From the IMG/VR virus record IMGVR_UViG_3300022602_002157, positions 1 through 64,000 of that record: a stretch of DNA of 64,000 nt, one strand, 5' to 3'. Below the pieces are notes generated by a model that had not been told where the DNA came from, searched no databases, and worked only from the letters and a program-made list of their open reading frames with translations. Numbering within the stretch: the first letter of the stretch is position 1; every line of letters begins with the position of its first letter. The position numbers and the translations under genes are program-made. This document shows positions 26,891 through 35,830 of the stretch, piece by piece. This DNA comes from a virus.

Positions 26891-27430
26891 ATGACTATAC
26901 TAAATGAAAGCCTTGACTATATGGACTTAGAAGGACAGATGTCTGACAGAGTTACCGTTGATGAGTATGCGGCTAAAATGGGTAAGGATAGTGATATTGT
27001 TACATTGGCATTTAAAGTATATTCAGAACTAGCCGCAGAAGATTTGGTTACATGGTTCGAGCGCGGATATGAATGGGTATTAGATTCAAGTGTAAGCGAT
27101 GGTGAATTGCGCCCAGGAGTATATCTAGTATTCGTTGAAATGGACCGTCGTAGCAGAGTTCCTGAAAGAATCATTACATTATTACAAGACTTAGAAACTC
27201 TTACAGGTCTTAAATTAAAAGACTGGACTGTAGAAATTGAAGGTGAAGACTATGAAGCAGACGAAGAAACAATTCGCAATCATATGGTCTTGAACCCAAA
27301 TGAATACAAGATGGAAAAAGAAAAAGACGAAAAGATAAATGAGTTCCGTACTATTGCAGGTTTAAAAACTAAGCCTTTGTATGAGAACGATACATATATC
27401 AAAAACTTAAAGGCAATTGCAGGATTATAA
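26891..27430 (+). CDS. Unrecognised protein with NES/AGL terminal motifs
   Basis: A 179-aa acidic protein starting MTILNESLDYMDLEGQ. It carries the motif FRTIAGLK internally and ends NLKAIAGL, recalling the WKKLAGLK end of the 1103-aa protein at 8800. The core (DLVTWFERGYEWVLD, PGVYLVFVEMDRRSRVP) is alpha/beta. GAGAT precedes the ATG. The repeated AGL ending suggests a shared docking or targeting signal. Confidence 0.55.
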   Translation: MTILNESLDYMDLEGQMSDRVTVDEYAAKMGKDSDIVTLAFKVYSELAAEDLVTWFERGYEWVLDSSVSDGELRPGVYLVFVEMDRRSRVPERIITLLQDLETLTGLKLKDWTVEIEGEDYEADEETIRNHMVLNPNEYKMEKEKDEKINEFRTIAGLKTKPLYENDTYIKNLKAIAGL

Positions 27431-27433
27431 TAT

Positions 27434-28186
27434 ATGGCGACTATTTTACCTACTACCAAAGCAACTACAGAAACTCCAATTGCAAAGAGTGACGATCATC
27501 ACGATGCATTGGCTGCGGATCCAACAGTTCCGCAATTTCCTCAAGGGAGTACATTTGGAAATGCAACAGCATCAACAACCAATACATCAACAAGTAGCCC
27601 AACAGCATTTGGCTCTACGCCATCAACTGGATTCGGTTCAACCAGTAGTTTTGGTTCACCAACAACAAGTAGTTTTGGCGGAGGCGGCTTTGGAGGCTCA
27701 TCTTCAACAGGGTTCGGTGGATCGTCAGGTGGATTCGGCGGCGGCTCTACAGGTTTCGGCGGTGGCTCTACAGGTTTCGGCGGTGGAATGGGAAGTGGAC
27801 AAATGGGGACTCCCGGCACAGCGAACATGAATGTAAGCATGAGCAATGGTCCAGTGTTAACTGGTGCTGGTGCCAATGCTGCCGAACAAGCAGACGTATT
27901 AGTTGCAAACACAAACGAAGATTGGCTAAACAAAAAGTGGCGTCCAATGATGGGTTGGATGTACATGGCTGTTTGTACAATGGACTTTATCGTGTTCCCA
28001 ATCTTGTGGAGTTTATTACAAGCACATGATCATGGACAAGTTACAAGTCAATGGCAACCAGTTACACTACAAGGTGCTGGCTTGTTCCATATGGCAATGG
28101 GTGCTGTTCTAGGTATTGCGGCTTATGGTCGTACACAAGAAAAGATGGCAGGCGCAAACCAAACATCAACTTCATTTGGTAAATAA
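27434..28186 (+). CDS. Holin-like membrane protein with FG-rich N-terminal domain
   Basis: A 250-aa protein. Residues about 40-135 are low complexity (Gly/Ser/Thr/Phe) with repeated GFG and SFG units. Residues about 155-240 match holins of the gene-transfer-agent 3TM type: WLNKKWRPMMGWMYMAVCTM, then FIVFPILWSLL, and LFHMAMGAVLGIAAYGRTQE. A holin would form the inner-membrane lesion that lets the GH19 endolysin out. The long FG-rich head is unusual for holins, which are normally small. It is the last gene before an early-type promoter. Confidence 0.7.
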   Translation: MATILPTTKATTETPIAKSDDHHDALAADPTVPQFPQGSTFGNATASTTNTSTSSPTAFGSTPSTGFGSTSSFGSPTTSSFGGGGFGGSSSTGFGGSSGGFGGGSTGFGGGSTGFGGGMGSGQMGTPGTANMNVSMSNGPVLTGAGANAAEQADVLVANTNEDWLNKKWRPMMGWMYMAVCTMDFIVFPILWSLLQAHDHGQVTSQWQPVTLQGAGLFHMAMGAVLGIAAYGRTQEKMAGANQTSTSFGK

Positions 28187-28191
28187 ATCGC

Positions 28192-28220
28192 TTGACTTTA
28201 GCAATCCGTTCTGTTAATAT
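28192..28220 (+). promoter_or_regulatory. Sigma70-like promoter, leaderless spacing, before dnaJ
   Basis: TTGACT, 17-bp spacer, TAATAT. The -10 box ends 6 bases before the dnaJ ATG, so +1 falls on the start codon. Confidence 0.75.
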
Positions 28221-28226
28221 ATAACA

Positions 28227-29027
28227 ATGGATCATTATAGTACACTAGGTGTGTCAAAAACTGCCTCGCAAGAGGAAATAAAAAAGGCATATCGCAAACA
28301 AGCGATGCAACACCATCCTGATCGCACAGGTGGTGATGATACCAAATTCAAAGAAATCCAAACAGCATACGATACATTAAGTGACCCGCAAAAGCGTCAA
28401 CAGTATGACAATCCTAGACCACAAATGCAGGGATTTCCTGGTGGGTTTGGTTTTAATGTAAATGGATTTGATTTAAACGATTTATTTGGTCAAGCGTTTG
28501 GGCATCAACATCCATTCAATCAGCAACGAAATCAAACACCAACTTATCGTACTAGACTAAACGTATCATTGATGGATGTTTATAAAGAAAATGAACATGT
28601 ACTACAATTAAACACACCAACTGGTTCTAACGTAGTAAACGTTAAAATACCACGTGGAACACAATCTGGCGACCATGTACGTTATGACAAAATTATTCCT
28701 GGCGCACAATTAATTGTAGAATTCATAGTACTAAGTGATTTAAAGTATGATCGTAAAGGTGATGACCTTTATGCAAACATGCCCGTTTCAGTACTTGATT
28801 TGATTGTGGGTAACAAAATTCAATTTGACACGATTAGTGGTAAAACATTAGATGTTACTATTAGACCCAAAACTCAACCATATATGCAATTACGCATACC
28901 AGGTGAAGGTATGCCCTCACGAAATGGTGGGTATGGAGACCAAATACTATTGCTAAAACCCTATATACCTGATATAATAGACAATGAAATAGTAGAAATT
29001 ATTACTCGCCATCAGCAAACTAAATAA
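28227..29027 (+). CDS. dnaJ: DnaJ-family co-chaperone (CbpA-like)
   Basis: A 266-aa Hsp40. The J domain (1-65) has the HPD motif in [15 protein letters not shown]; a Gly/Phe region follows ([14 protein letters not shown]) and then the C-terminal substrate-binding domain ([32 protein letters not shown]). The Cys-rich zinc domain of DnaJ is absent, as in CbpA. It would recruit host DnaK. It lies in one operon with a ClpA-like unfoldase, 18 bases upstream, under an early promoter. Confidence 0.92.
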   Translation: MDHYSTLGVSKTASQEEIKKAYRKQAMQHHPDRTGGDDTKFKEIQTAYDTLSDPQKRQQYDNPRPQMQGFPGGFGFNVNGFDLNDLFGQAFGHQHPFNQQRNQTPTYRTRLNVSLMDVYKENEHVLQLNTPTGSNVVNVKIPRGTQSGDHVRYDKIIPGAQLIVEFIVLSDLKYDRKGDDLYANMPVSVLDLIVGNKIQFDTISGKTLDVTIRPKTQPYMQLRIPGEGMPSRNGGYGDQILLLKPYIPDIIDNEIVEIITRHQQTK

Positions 29028-29045
29028 ACTAAAAGGACTATTAAA

Positions 29046-31328
29046 TTGCAACAATCTCCTGAAATTCAGAACATCATTGAACGTGCTATCGAAGCCGCTA
29101 AGGATAGAAAACACGCATATTGTACGATTGAGCATTTGTTACTTTCATTAGTAACACACCCTCCCTTTAAGAAATGCTTAAGTACATTTGGTGTTGATAT
29201 GGATTTGATGATTTCAGAAATCGAGTCATATCTTAATGGACTCCACGCTATTGAATTAAAGCAGTCTGGTACTGCACCAAAGAAAACCAATTCAATTGAA
29301 CGTGTGATCAATCGTAGTGTGACACAGGTATTGTTTACTGGTCGTCAAAAGGTTACCACTATCGACCTTTACATGAGCATTGCCGCTGAAAACAATAGCC
29401 ATGCACATTACTTTTTACTAAAGTACGGTGTTACACGCAACGAATTTTTGCAACATTGGCAAAAGACTTATAAGGGCGGTGACTATACAGGTTCATTGAC
29501 TGATAATCAAGCAGACGAAATCCTTGACGAATACACAATCAATCTTACACAACTTGCACGTGAAGACAAACTAGAACCTGTTATTGGTCGTAGCAAGGAA
29601 ATTGATGATATCATTAACGTACTTGCAAAACGATTTAAGAGCAATGTATTAATGGTAGGCGACCCCGGTGTAGGTAAGACTGCTATTACTGAGGGTATTG
29701 CACGTGCAATCGTCAACGGTGAAGTTCCTGAATTCTTAAATGGTCATGAACTATACTCATTAGAGATTGGTAGTTTGCTTGCTGGTAGTCGCTATCGTGG
29801 TGACTTTGAAGAAAAGGTCAAGCATGTACTTGAGGCACTGAACCACAAAAAGAAAGCAATTCTATTCATTGACGAAGCCCACACTATGCAAGGTGCAGGT
29901 GGAACAAATAACGGTAGCGTTGACTTTAGTAATATGATTAAGCCAGCCATTACAAAGGGCACACTTAAGATTATTGCGTCAACGACATGGGAAGAATTCT
30001 ACGAGAGTTTTGAAAAGGATCGTGCTTTAATGCGTAGATTCTATAAAATTAGTGTTGATGAACCTTCTCAAGAATCCACAGTTCGTATTCTAAGTGGATT
30101 GGCTGCACGATTGAACGACTTCCATAGTGTTAATATCACTGATGAAGCCATTAACGCCGCAGTTGAAAGTGCAACACGATATATTCATGACCGTAAGAAT
30201 CCTGACAAATCAATCGACCTATTGGATGCGGCATGTGCAAAGCAACGTGTACTTGAAAACAAAGATGCAATTATCACTAAGGAATTAATCCATGAGCAAG
30301 TGGAAAAGTATACAGGCGTACCTGCTGATAAATTGTCAGGAGATAATTTTGATCGCATTAACAATCTTGAACTAAACGTCAAGAACAAGTTATATGGTCA
30401 GGATGAAACTGTAGAGAAAGTACTTGAACGTGTTTATGTTAGTTTCGCTGGTATTGGCAACGAAACTAAACCAACCGCAAGTTTCTTGTTCTTGGGCCCA
30501 ACAGGCACGGGTAAAACAGAATTGGCAAAACTACTGTCTAAGAATTTAGATATGCCTCTTCTCAAGTACGATATGAGTGAGTACGGAGAGAAGCACAGCG
30601 TAAGTAGTTTGATCGGACCTCCCCCTGGCTATGTAGGCTTTGGTGATTCACAAGTGCAAGGTGGACGCCTAATTAGTGACTTGAGCAAGAATCCACACAG
30701 TATTCTACTGTTTGACGAAGTTGAAAAGGCACACCCAGATATCTTTAACATCTTTTTGCAGATGTTAGATGAAGGTCGTGTTACTGGTAGTAATGGTAAA
30801 GAAGTATCAATGAAAAATACTATCATTATCTTGACTAGTAATTTGGGTAGTGCTGACAGCGAACGCAATAACATTGGTTTCGGTGCGCAAGAAAAGACAG
30901 GTGAAGATGATCGTGCATTAAAGCAATTCTTTAAGCCTGAATTTAGAAATCGTCTTGACATGGTATGCAAGTTCAACAAACTTGACTTGCTATCAATCAA
31001 AAAGATTGTTATTAAGTTCACTGATGATTTGAAGAAGTCATTGCTTGAAAAGCATAACATTACTCTTAACTTGAGTGAACCTGCTGTAGAGTATTTGGCT
31101 GACAAGGGTTATGATAGCAAGATGGGTGCTAGACCTTTAGCACGTAAAATTGATGAACTCATTCGTGTTCCTCTTTCAAAGAAGATTTTGTTTGAGAAAA
31201 TTAAGGATACGAATATCATGGCAAATGTTGAAAACGATGAGATTGTTTTCAACATTACAACCAAGCAATCAGTAAGGGTTGGAGAAGATGGAATCATTGA
31301 AGTTATCGCCGAAGCAGGTAGACCGTAA
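29046..31328 (+). CDS. clpA: ClpA-like AAA+ unfoldase
   Basis: A 760-aa double-ring AAA+ unfoldase. It has an N-domain (1-150), first Walker A GDPGVGKT (205-212), LFIDEAHTMQGAG, second Walker A GPTGTGKT (484-491), GPPPGYVGF pore loop and FKPEFRNRLD. The length equals E. coli ClpA (758) and no ClpB middle domain is seen. Residues 610-612 are IGF in the loop where ClpA/ClpX bind ClpP, so docking to host ClpP is plausible. The start is TTG with AAAAGGA 11 bases upstream; an ACTAAATA octamer at 29019 may give late expression. Confidence 0.9.
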   Translation: MQQSPEIQNIIERAIEAAKDRKHAYCTIEHLLLSLVTHPPFKKCLSTFGVDMDLMISEIESYLNGLHAIELKQSGTAPKKTNSIERVINRSVTQVLFTGRQKVTTIDLYMSIAAENNSHAHYFLLKYGVTRNEFLQHWQKTYKGGDYTGSLTDNQADEILDEYTINLTQLAREDKLEPVIGRSKEIDDIINVLAKRFKSNVLMVGDPGVGKTAITEGIARAIVNGEVPEFLNGHELYSLEIGSLLAGSRYRGDFEEKVKHVLEALNHKKKAILFIDEAHTMQGAGGTNNGSVDFSNMIKPAITKGTLKIIASTTWEEFYESFEKDRALMRRFYKISVDEPSQESTVRILSGLAARLNDFHSVNITDEAINAAVESATRYIHDRKNPDKSIDLLDAACAKQRVLENKDAIITKELIHEQVEKYTGVPADKLSGDNFDRINNLELNVKNKLYGQDETVEKVLERVYVSFAGIGNETKPTASFLFLGPTGTGKTELAKLLSKNLDMPLLKYDMSEYGEKHSVSSLIGPPPGYVGFGDSQVQGGRLISDLSKNPHSILLFDEVEKAHPDIFNIFLQMLDEGRVTGSNGKEVSMKNTIIILTSNLGSADSERNNIGFGAQEKTGEDDRALKQFFKPEFRNRLDMVCKFNKLDLLSIKKIVIKFTDDLKKSLLEKHNITLNLSEPAVEYLADKGYDSKMGARPLARKIDELIRVPLSKKILFEKIKDTNIMANVENDEIVFNITTKQSVRVGEDGIIEVIAEAGRP

Positions 31329-31974
31329 TAACTTATACTTTAACAAGTATCTGTATAAAGCCAGCCTAAAAACCGATTATTTAAATTTTATATACTATGC
31401 AAATAGTATTGAAGATTTTAATGAGAAAATCATAAAAGCCAGTAAAGAACGCAATTCTTGGAGCAGACATATTGATTTGAATAAAGTTGATAGTGACTTA
31501 ATAGAAAAGTTGATCAACTTTAGAAATCAAAATAGGTCTAACCAAAACGTAATTATTAGGCTTGAGTATAACTCAATGAGTATCTATACCAATGAGATAG
31601 ATTTGCTTAACTATTATTATGATTTGGCTCCAAAAAAGGTTAAATTTTACAGAGTGGGTTCATTTACCCCCGGGGTAATGCTTTTTGCTAAAGAACCAAA
31701 ATTTAAGTATCGTGTATACTTGCGTAGCAAAAAAATGCCGGACAATTTTAGGGATGAATTCTATAAATTTATCACTACACATCCTTCAGTTACACCATGT
31801 GATGCTCTAGTAGAAAATCTCAAAAAGTATTCGGGAACAATCAGTTGGCGCTATCCTATACCCCATCGTGGAATGTACTTAGAATACAACGAAGAAAGCA
31901 CAGTTTTGCTAGTACATTTGATGTTTCCGGGCCTAGCAGGTAAGACCTTCAAATTAGAAAAGCGTCAAGGATAA
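31288..31974 (+). CDS. Unrecognised protein overlapping clpA
   Basis: A 228-aa protein, not recognised. It begins inside the last 41 bases of clpA; the ATG at 31288 follows GGAGAAG. It is basic and Tyr/Asn-rich (RNNLYFNKYLYKASLKTDYL, KVKFYRVGSFTPGVMLF, WRYPIPHRGMYLEY). The overlap with clpA suggests coupled translation and possibly a functional link such as an adaptor, but nothing in the sequence proves it. Confidence 0.55.
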   Translation: MESLKLSPKQVDRNNLYFNKYLYKASLKTDYLNFIYYANSIEDFNEKIIKASKERNSWSRHIDLNKVDSDLIEKLINFRNQNRSNQNVIIRLEYNSMSIYTNEIDLLNYYYDLAPKKVKFYRVGSFTPGVMLFAKEPKFKYRVYLRSKKMPDNFRDEFYKFITTHPSVTPCDALVENLKKYSGTISWRYPIPHRGMYLEYNEESTVLLVHLMFPGLAGKTFKLEKRQG

Positions 31975-31982
31975 GATAAATA
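31975..31982 (+). promoter_or_regulatory. Late promoter-like GATAAATA
   Basis: Octamer touching the preceding stop codon and 21 bases before the ATG at 32004, with GGAG between. Confidence 0.55.
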
Positions 31983-32003
31983 CTCTAATAAAATGGAGTA
32001 TTT

Positions 32004-32171
32004 ATGGCCAAGATCGTAGAAGAAGTTGTAGTTGTTAAATTTAGCAGAATTGTTAAAGATAACGAAGACAATACCAATAGTATAGCGACCCCTGACATCC
32101 AAACCGCACTAGAACAAGTCGCACAAGAACTTGCAGGTGACGGTGTTGTAGTTGAAGTGGAGAAGGCATAA
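32004..32171 (+). CDS. Small acidic protein
   Basis: A 55-aa ORF (starts MAKIVEEVVVVKFSRIV, ends GDGVVVEVEKA) with GGAG 7 bases before the ATG. It overlaps the next gene by one base (TAATG). Val/Glu-rich, predicted beta-helix-beta. The ribosome site, promoter and exact coupling to the next gene argue that it is real; function unknown. Confidence 0.6.
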   Translation: MAKIVEEVVVVKFSRIVKDNEDNTNSIATPDIQTALEQVAQELAGDGVVVEVEKA

Positions 32172-32560
32172 TGGCACAAGGTGTAACACTTATCCTTCTC
32201 CCCGAGACTGCATATAATAATATGTACGGTAATGGTGCACCTTACAACGTTGTGGGTGATGAGCAACCAGCGGCTGCATTCTATTTAGGCAATCAAGACT
32301 TGCAAACAGTTAACTATAAAAATGCAGAAGTTACTGGCAATATCATTATTCAAGCCACACTAGCAACTACGCCAGCAGATGGCGATTGGTTTAATGTCTT
32401 TGAAGTTGATGCTAATGCAAATGCCCCATCTGGCTCTAATAGTTATATCGCAAGTAATGCAAGCGCCTTCACTAACGTTGACGGTACCTTTGTATACATG
32501 CGAGCATTGATTGAAGACTTCCAAGGTGGAGTTGTAAATTACGTTAAATTAAGTTACTAA
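32171..32560 (+). CDS. Unrecognised beta-rich protein, probable virion component
   Basis: A 129-aa, Asn/Ala-rich protein (AQGVTLILLPETAYNNMYGN, GNIIIQATLATTP, YMRALIEDFQGGVVNYVKLS). The pattern suggests a beta-sandwich such as a decoration or tail-surface protein. It is coupled to a small gene behind a late-type promoter. No family is recognised. Confidence 0.5.
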   Translation: MAQGVTLILLPETAYNNMYGNGAPYNVVGDEQPAAAFYLGNQDLQTVNYKNAEVTGNIIIQATLATTPADGDWFNVFEVDANANAPSGSNSYIASNASAFTNVDGTFVYMRALIEDFQGGVVNYVKLSY

Positions 32561-32561
32561 T

Positions 32562-34739
32562 ATGAAACAAATAGTTGTAATGCCCGGTGGCTTTCACCCC
32601 TTTCATGCAGGGCATGCCAGCCTATATCAATCAGCATTAGAAGCATTTCCCGATGCTGATGTATACGTAGCCGCAACTAATGATCAAAAGAAAAGACCTT
32701 TCCCCTTTGCAATTAAAGAAAAACTAGCAAAGGTAGCAGGCGTTGCTCCTGGCCATTTTGTTCAAGTTAAAAGTCCATTCAAAGCAGAAGAGATAACAAA
32801 AAACTACGATCCTAATGAAGATGTATTAATCTTTGTGCGTAGCGAAAAAGATAAAACAGAACAACCTAAACCAGGTGGTACAAAGAAAGATGGCAGTCCA
32901 GCTTACTTCCAACCATATACCGGCAAGGACCTACAACCATTCAGCAAACATGCATACATTGCATATTTACCAACTATAGAATTTGGCCCCGGCATTACAA
33001 GTGCTAGTGAGATTCGTGAATTATGGCCTAGACTAAATGACAAACGCAAAACAGCAATGGTAATGAGTTTGTATCCGGCTGCTCAGAAGAATCCTAAACT
33101 TGCGGCTAACATTGTTGGTATGCTAGATCAGGTCATGGGTGGACAAGTTAATGAAGTATTAAATACTAAACCTAATAAAACCAACAAAGCTACATGGTCA
33201 GAACAAACTGAAGACTTGGTTCAATTAAACTTTGTGGCAAGTAATGGTCTTCCGTATAATCTATCTATCACTGCTCTTTATATGTCACCAGATGAAATAC
33301 AAGATTCTGTACCTGAAGAAATACCAAATGAAGTGGCAGAACGTGGTAGATTTGTAGAATTTTTCCAAGAATCTAAACCAGGCGCTGGATACGGTAAACA
33401 AGGAATTGAGGGTACTGGTGCAGCCGCTGAAGTACTTGCTATAGTATACAATGGTCTTAACCAGTACGTTAAAAAATATAAACCAACTTTCTTAATGTTT
33501 CAAGCAGCAGAGCCTAGTCGTAGACGTTTGTACAGTGCATTAGTTAAAAAAATTCTACAAACTATGCCTAACTGGAAATACACTGAAAATGATGGTATAT
33601 TCTTTGTATATGATACTAGATATATTAAACAAGGTATGAAAGAAGGATTTGGTATCCCAATGCCAGGTACATACGAACAAGAACAATTATCAGAATACAA
33701 AACTAAAGTACTAGATAAGCCTAAAACAACTAATGTTTATTACAAGCCTAGACATGGTAACAAAACATATTTGATTGGTAAAGATGTTCCCGGAGAACAT
33801 ATTGACAAATTTATTAATTTAGTAAAACACAAATATGCTGACTTACGTAATGCAGGTAAAGATGAAATCTTTTGGAACGTAGAAGTAAAAGAAGAAGTTT
33901 CATTAGATGCTATTACTGATGCCGCAGCCTATATTCCAAATGCTATCAATGATTATCTACAAAAGGCAATAGCAGTTTATGGTCAGGAAGCAAAAGAAAG
34001 TGCGCAAATGGTTAAATTATTACCATTGATGTACGCAGGCAAAGCAACTCCTGATCAATTAAAATTCATTAAAGATCAATTTGCAGACATTGGCAACATA
34101 TTAGGAAAACAATTAAAAACATTAGGTACTGGTAGTGTAACTGGTCCTATTGCCGATGCTATATCAGATTCTCCAGTTGCACAAAAAATAATTGACAAAA
34201 CATTAGATAGTTTAGCAGATATTCCAGAAGAAAAAGGTCTATCAAAAGCAGAAAATTATTTTAAAAATAAATTTGGATTTAGTTTAGTTGGTAAAGTTGC
34301 CAATCTTTTAAAATTTGAAACTAGTAGTGATGTACAATACAAACAACAACAAAAAGCAGATCAGGCAGAAATTAATAAACAACAAGCAACACCTCAATCT
34401 CAAGCAGTGAATAAGCAAGTCAATACTATGCGTAGACAACAACATTATGCTTATGAAGATGTGGCTAAGGGTAAGATGAAACCCATGCATGTTACAGGCA
34501 AAGAAAAGCCCGGTGCCGTCGAGACACTAGAAAAGGCATTAGTAAAAGCCAAAGATCGTGGTATCAAATTAGACTATGACAAAATAGATAAAATGATGCA
34601 ATTGATTTGTAAAGAACACAACTTAACAGGTGACAAACTACACAATGATTTTGTAAAGAAACATCATATGATCCCAGATAATTGGATCAAAAAGCATTCT
34701 GATGTTACCGAATCAGTGGATTATTTAGAAGAAAAATAA
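32562..34739 (+). CDS. Nucleotidyltransferase fused to a virion-type C-terminal region
   Basis: A 725-aa protein. Residues 1-190 are a cytidylyltransferase/NMN adenylyltransferase-like fold: VMPGGFHPFHAGHASLY holds the HxGH motif and GITSASEIRELW the second nucleotide motif. Residues about 220-350 look like an acyltransferase-type fold (FVEFFQESKPGAGYG, LMFQAAEPSRRRLYSALVKK). The last 54 residues (YDKIDKMMQLICKEHN, then IPDNWIKKH, DVTES) match the N-terminal module of the metalloprotease at 54379. Glu-ended motifs (VNEVLN, VTESV) resemble prohead protease sites. I infer a packaged, processed enzyme. Confidence 0.7.
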   Translation: MKQIVVMPGGFHPFHAGHASLYQSALEAFPDADVYVAATNDQKKRPFPFAIKEKLAKVAGVAPGHFVQVKSPFKAEEITKNYDPNEDVLIFVRSEKDKTEQPKPGGTKKDGSPAYFQPYTGKDLQPFSKHAYIAYLPTIEFGPGITSASEIRELWPRLNDKRKTAMVMSLYPAAQKNPKLAANIVGMLDQVMGGQVNEVLNTKPNKTNKATWSEQTEDLVQLNFVASNGLPYNLSITALYMSPDEIQDSVPEEIPNEVAERGRFVEFFQESKPGAGYGKQGIEGTGAAAEVLAIVYNGLNQYVKKYKPTFLMFQAAEPSRRRLYSALVKKILQTMPNWKYTENDGIFFVYDTRYIKQGMKEGFGIPMPGTYEQEQLSEYKTKVLDKPKTTNVYYKPRHGNKTYLIGKDVPGEHIDKFINLVKHKYADLRNAGKDEIFWNVEVKEEVSLDAITDAAAYIPNAINDYLQKAIAVYGQEAKESAQMVKLLPLMYAGKATPDQLKFIKDQFADIGNILGKQLKTLGTGSVTGPIADAISDSPVAQKIIDKTLDSLADIPEEKGLSKAENYFKNKFGFSLVGKVANLLKFETSSDVQYKQQQKADQAEINKQQATPQSQAVNKQVNTMRRQQHYAYEDVAKGKMKPMHVTGKEKPGAVETLEKALVKAKDRGIKLDYDKIDKMMQLICKEHNLTGDKLHNDFVKKHHMIPDNWIKKHSDVTESVDYLEEK

Positions 34740-34748
34740 TTTCACACC

Positions 34749-34789
34749 CCTCTCACCAAGTAAATAATAGTACTTGTACAACAGAGAGG
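34749..34789 (+). promoter_or_regulatory. Possible RBS-sequestering stem-loop before glycosyltransferase
   Basis: CCTCTC (34749-34754) can pair with GAGAGG (34784-34789), which is the ribosome site of the gene at 34795; inside it CAAGTA pairs with TACTTG around an 8-base loop. Confidence 0.35.
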
Positions 34790-34794
34790 ACTAC

Positions 34795-35727
34795 ATGGCT
34801 ACAAAGAAAACTAAGGCAACTGGCGCAACTAAGGAAGCAAAGACTGTTCCCGTAGAAAAGGTTCAGGAGATTGCAGAACAGGCAGCGCAGAAGCCTGCAA
34901 CAACTGAGGCAACGCCTCAACAAGGACAAATTCAAGTTAACGTAGATTTCTTACGTACTACTAAGGTGCATATTGCTATGCCCTGCTATGGTGGTATGTT
35001 AACTGAATCAACATTCATGAGTTTCATTAAGTGGGCTAACACAGCCCGTCAATTGGGTATTGACTGGACATTAGAAACAATGGTTAATGAATCACTTATT
35101 AGCCGCGCACGTAACACACTTACTGCTAAGTTCTTAGACATGCCCGATGCTACTCACTTGTTTTTCGTAGACGCTGACATTGGTTGGGAGCCATGGCACT
35201 TATTAGTTCTATTGAACCGTGACGTAGACGTTATCGCTGGATTGTATCCAATGAAGACTATGCCTATCAAATGGGTCGTTAACGGCTTTGATGGCGCGGA
35301 AGAAGGTCCAGATGGATTGCAAGAAGTAAGCAAAGCAGGTACTGGTTTCTTGTTAATGAAGAAGCACGTATTTGGTAAGTTAAATAGTCACCCAGCAGTT
35401 AAGCAGTATAAGAACGACATTGGACTTGATCCAAAGTACGATCAATACTTGAAGACATACTTTGACACAGCAGTTCGTCAGAATCGTTACTACAGTGAAG
35501 ACTGGACATTCTGTGAAAACTGGCGTGATCTAGGCGGTCGTATTTGGGTTGACAAGCGTGTATTATTGCGTCACAGTGGTTCATATGTATTCTGTCAAGA
35601 AAATCAACAACACTTGATGGACAACATTGGCCCAATGTATGTTGAGGCAAAGAAGGCCCAAGAAGCACAGGCCGCTCAGACTCTTCAACCAGATAGTAAC
35701 GGAAACGTTACATTACCAACTACTTGA
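34795..35727 (+). CDS. Glycosyltransferase, GT-A fold
   Basis: A 310-aa protein. After a Lys/Ala/Thr-rich, Gln-rich tail of about 50 residues comes a GT-A core: VHIAMPCYGGMLTE, ESLISRARNTLTAKF, and HLFFVDADIGWEPW with the D-x-D metal/nucleotide-sugar motif. Later AGTGFLLMKKHVF and YYSEDWTFCENW fit the acceptor side. It could glycosylate virion protein, DNA or host envelope; the sequence does not say which. ATG at 34795 follows AGAGAGGA; a terminator follows the gene. Confidence 0.75.
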   Translation: MATKKTKATGATKEAKTVPVEKVQEIAEQAAQKPATTEATPQQGQIQVNVDFLRTTKVHIAMPCYGGMLTESTFMSFIKWANTARQLGIDWTLETMVNESLISRARNTLTAKFLDMPDATHLFFVDADIGWEPWHLLVLLNRDVDVIAGLYPMKTMPIKWVVNGFDGAEEGPDGLQEVSKAGTGFLLMKKHVFGKLNSHPAVKQYKNDIGLDPKYDQYLKTYFDTAVRQNRYYSEDWTFCENWRDLGGRIWVDKRVLLRHSGSYVFCQENQQHLMDNIGPMYVEAKKAQEAQAAQTLQPDSNGNVTLPTT

Positions 35728-35748
35728 TACTCTAGTAGTCATGCATGG

Positions 35749-35775
35749 AAAAGCCCCGTAACTGGGGCTTTTTTA
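35749..35775 (+). terminator. Intrinsic terminator
   Basis: AAAAGCCCC/GGGGCTTTT stem, 6-base loop, followed by T-rich sequence, after the glycosyltransferase gene. Confidence 0.92.
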
Positions 35776-35798
35776 TTATGTTCCAAATTAATTTTATT

Positions 35799-35806
35799 GA
35801 TAAATA
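35799..35806 (+). promoter_or_regulatory. Late promoter-like GATAAATA
   Basis: Octamer right after a terminator and 24 bases before the ATG at 35831. Confidence 0.6.
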
Positions 35807-35830
35807 TAGTATATTATTGGAATTCTCACT

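Noticed and set aside
27541-27966. Minus-strand 141-codon frame, Pro-rich, opposite the holin-like gene
   Set aside because: It is the complement of the Gly-rich repeats; no ribosome site and a clear plus-strand gene.
29046-31328. ClpB disaggregase as the identity of the AAA+ protein
   Set aside because: The coiled-coil middle domain is absent, the length matches ClpA, and an IGF loop is present.
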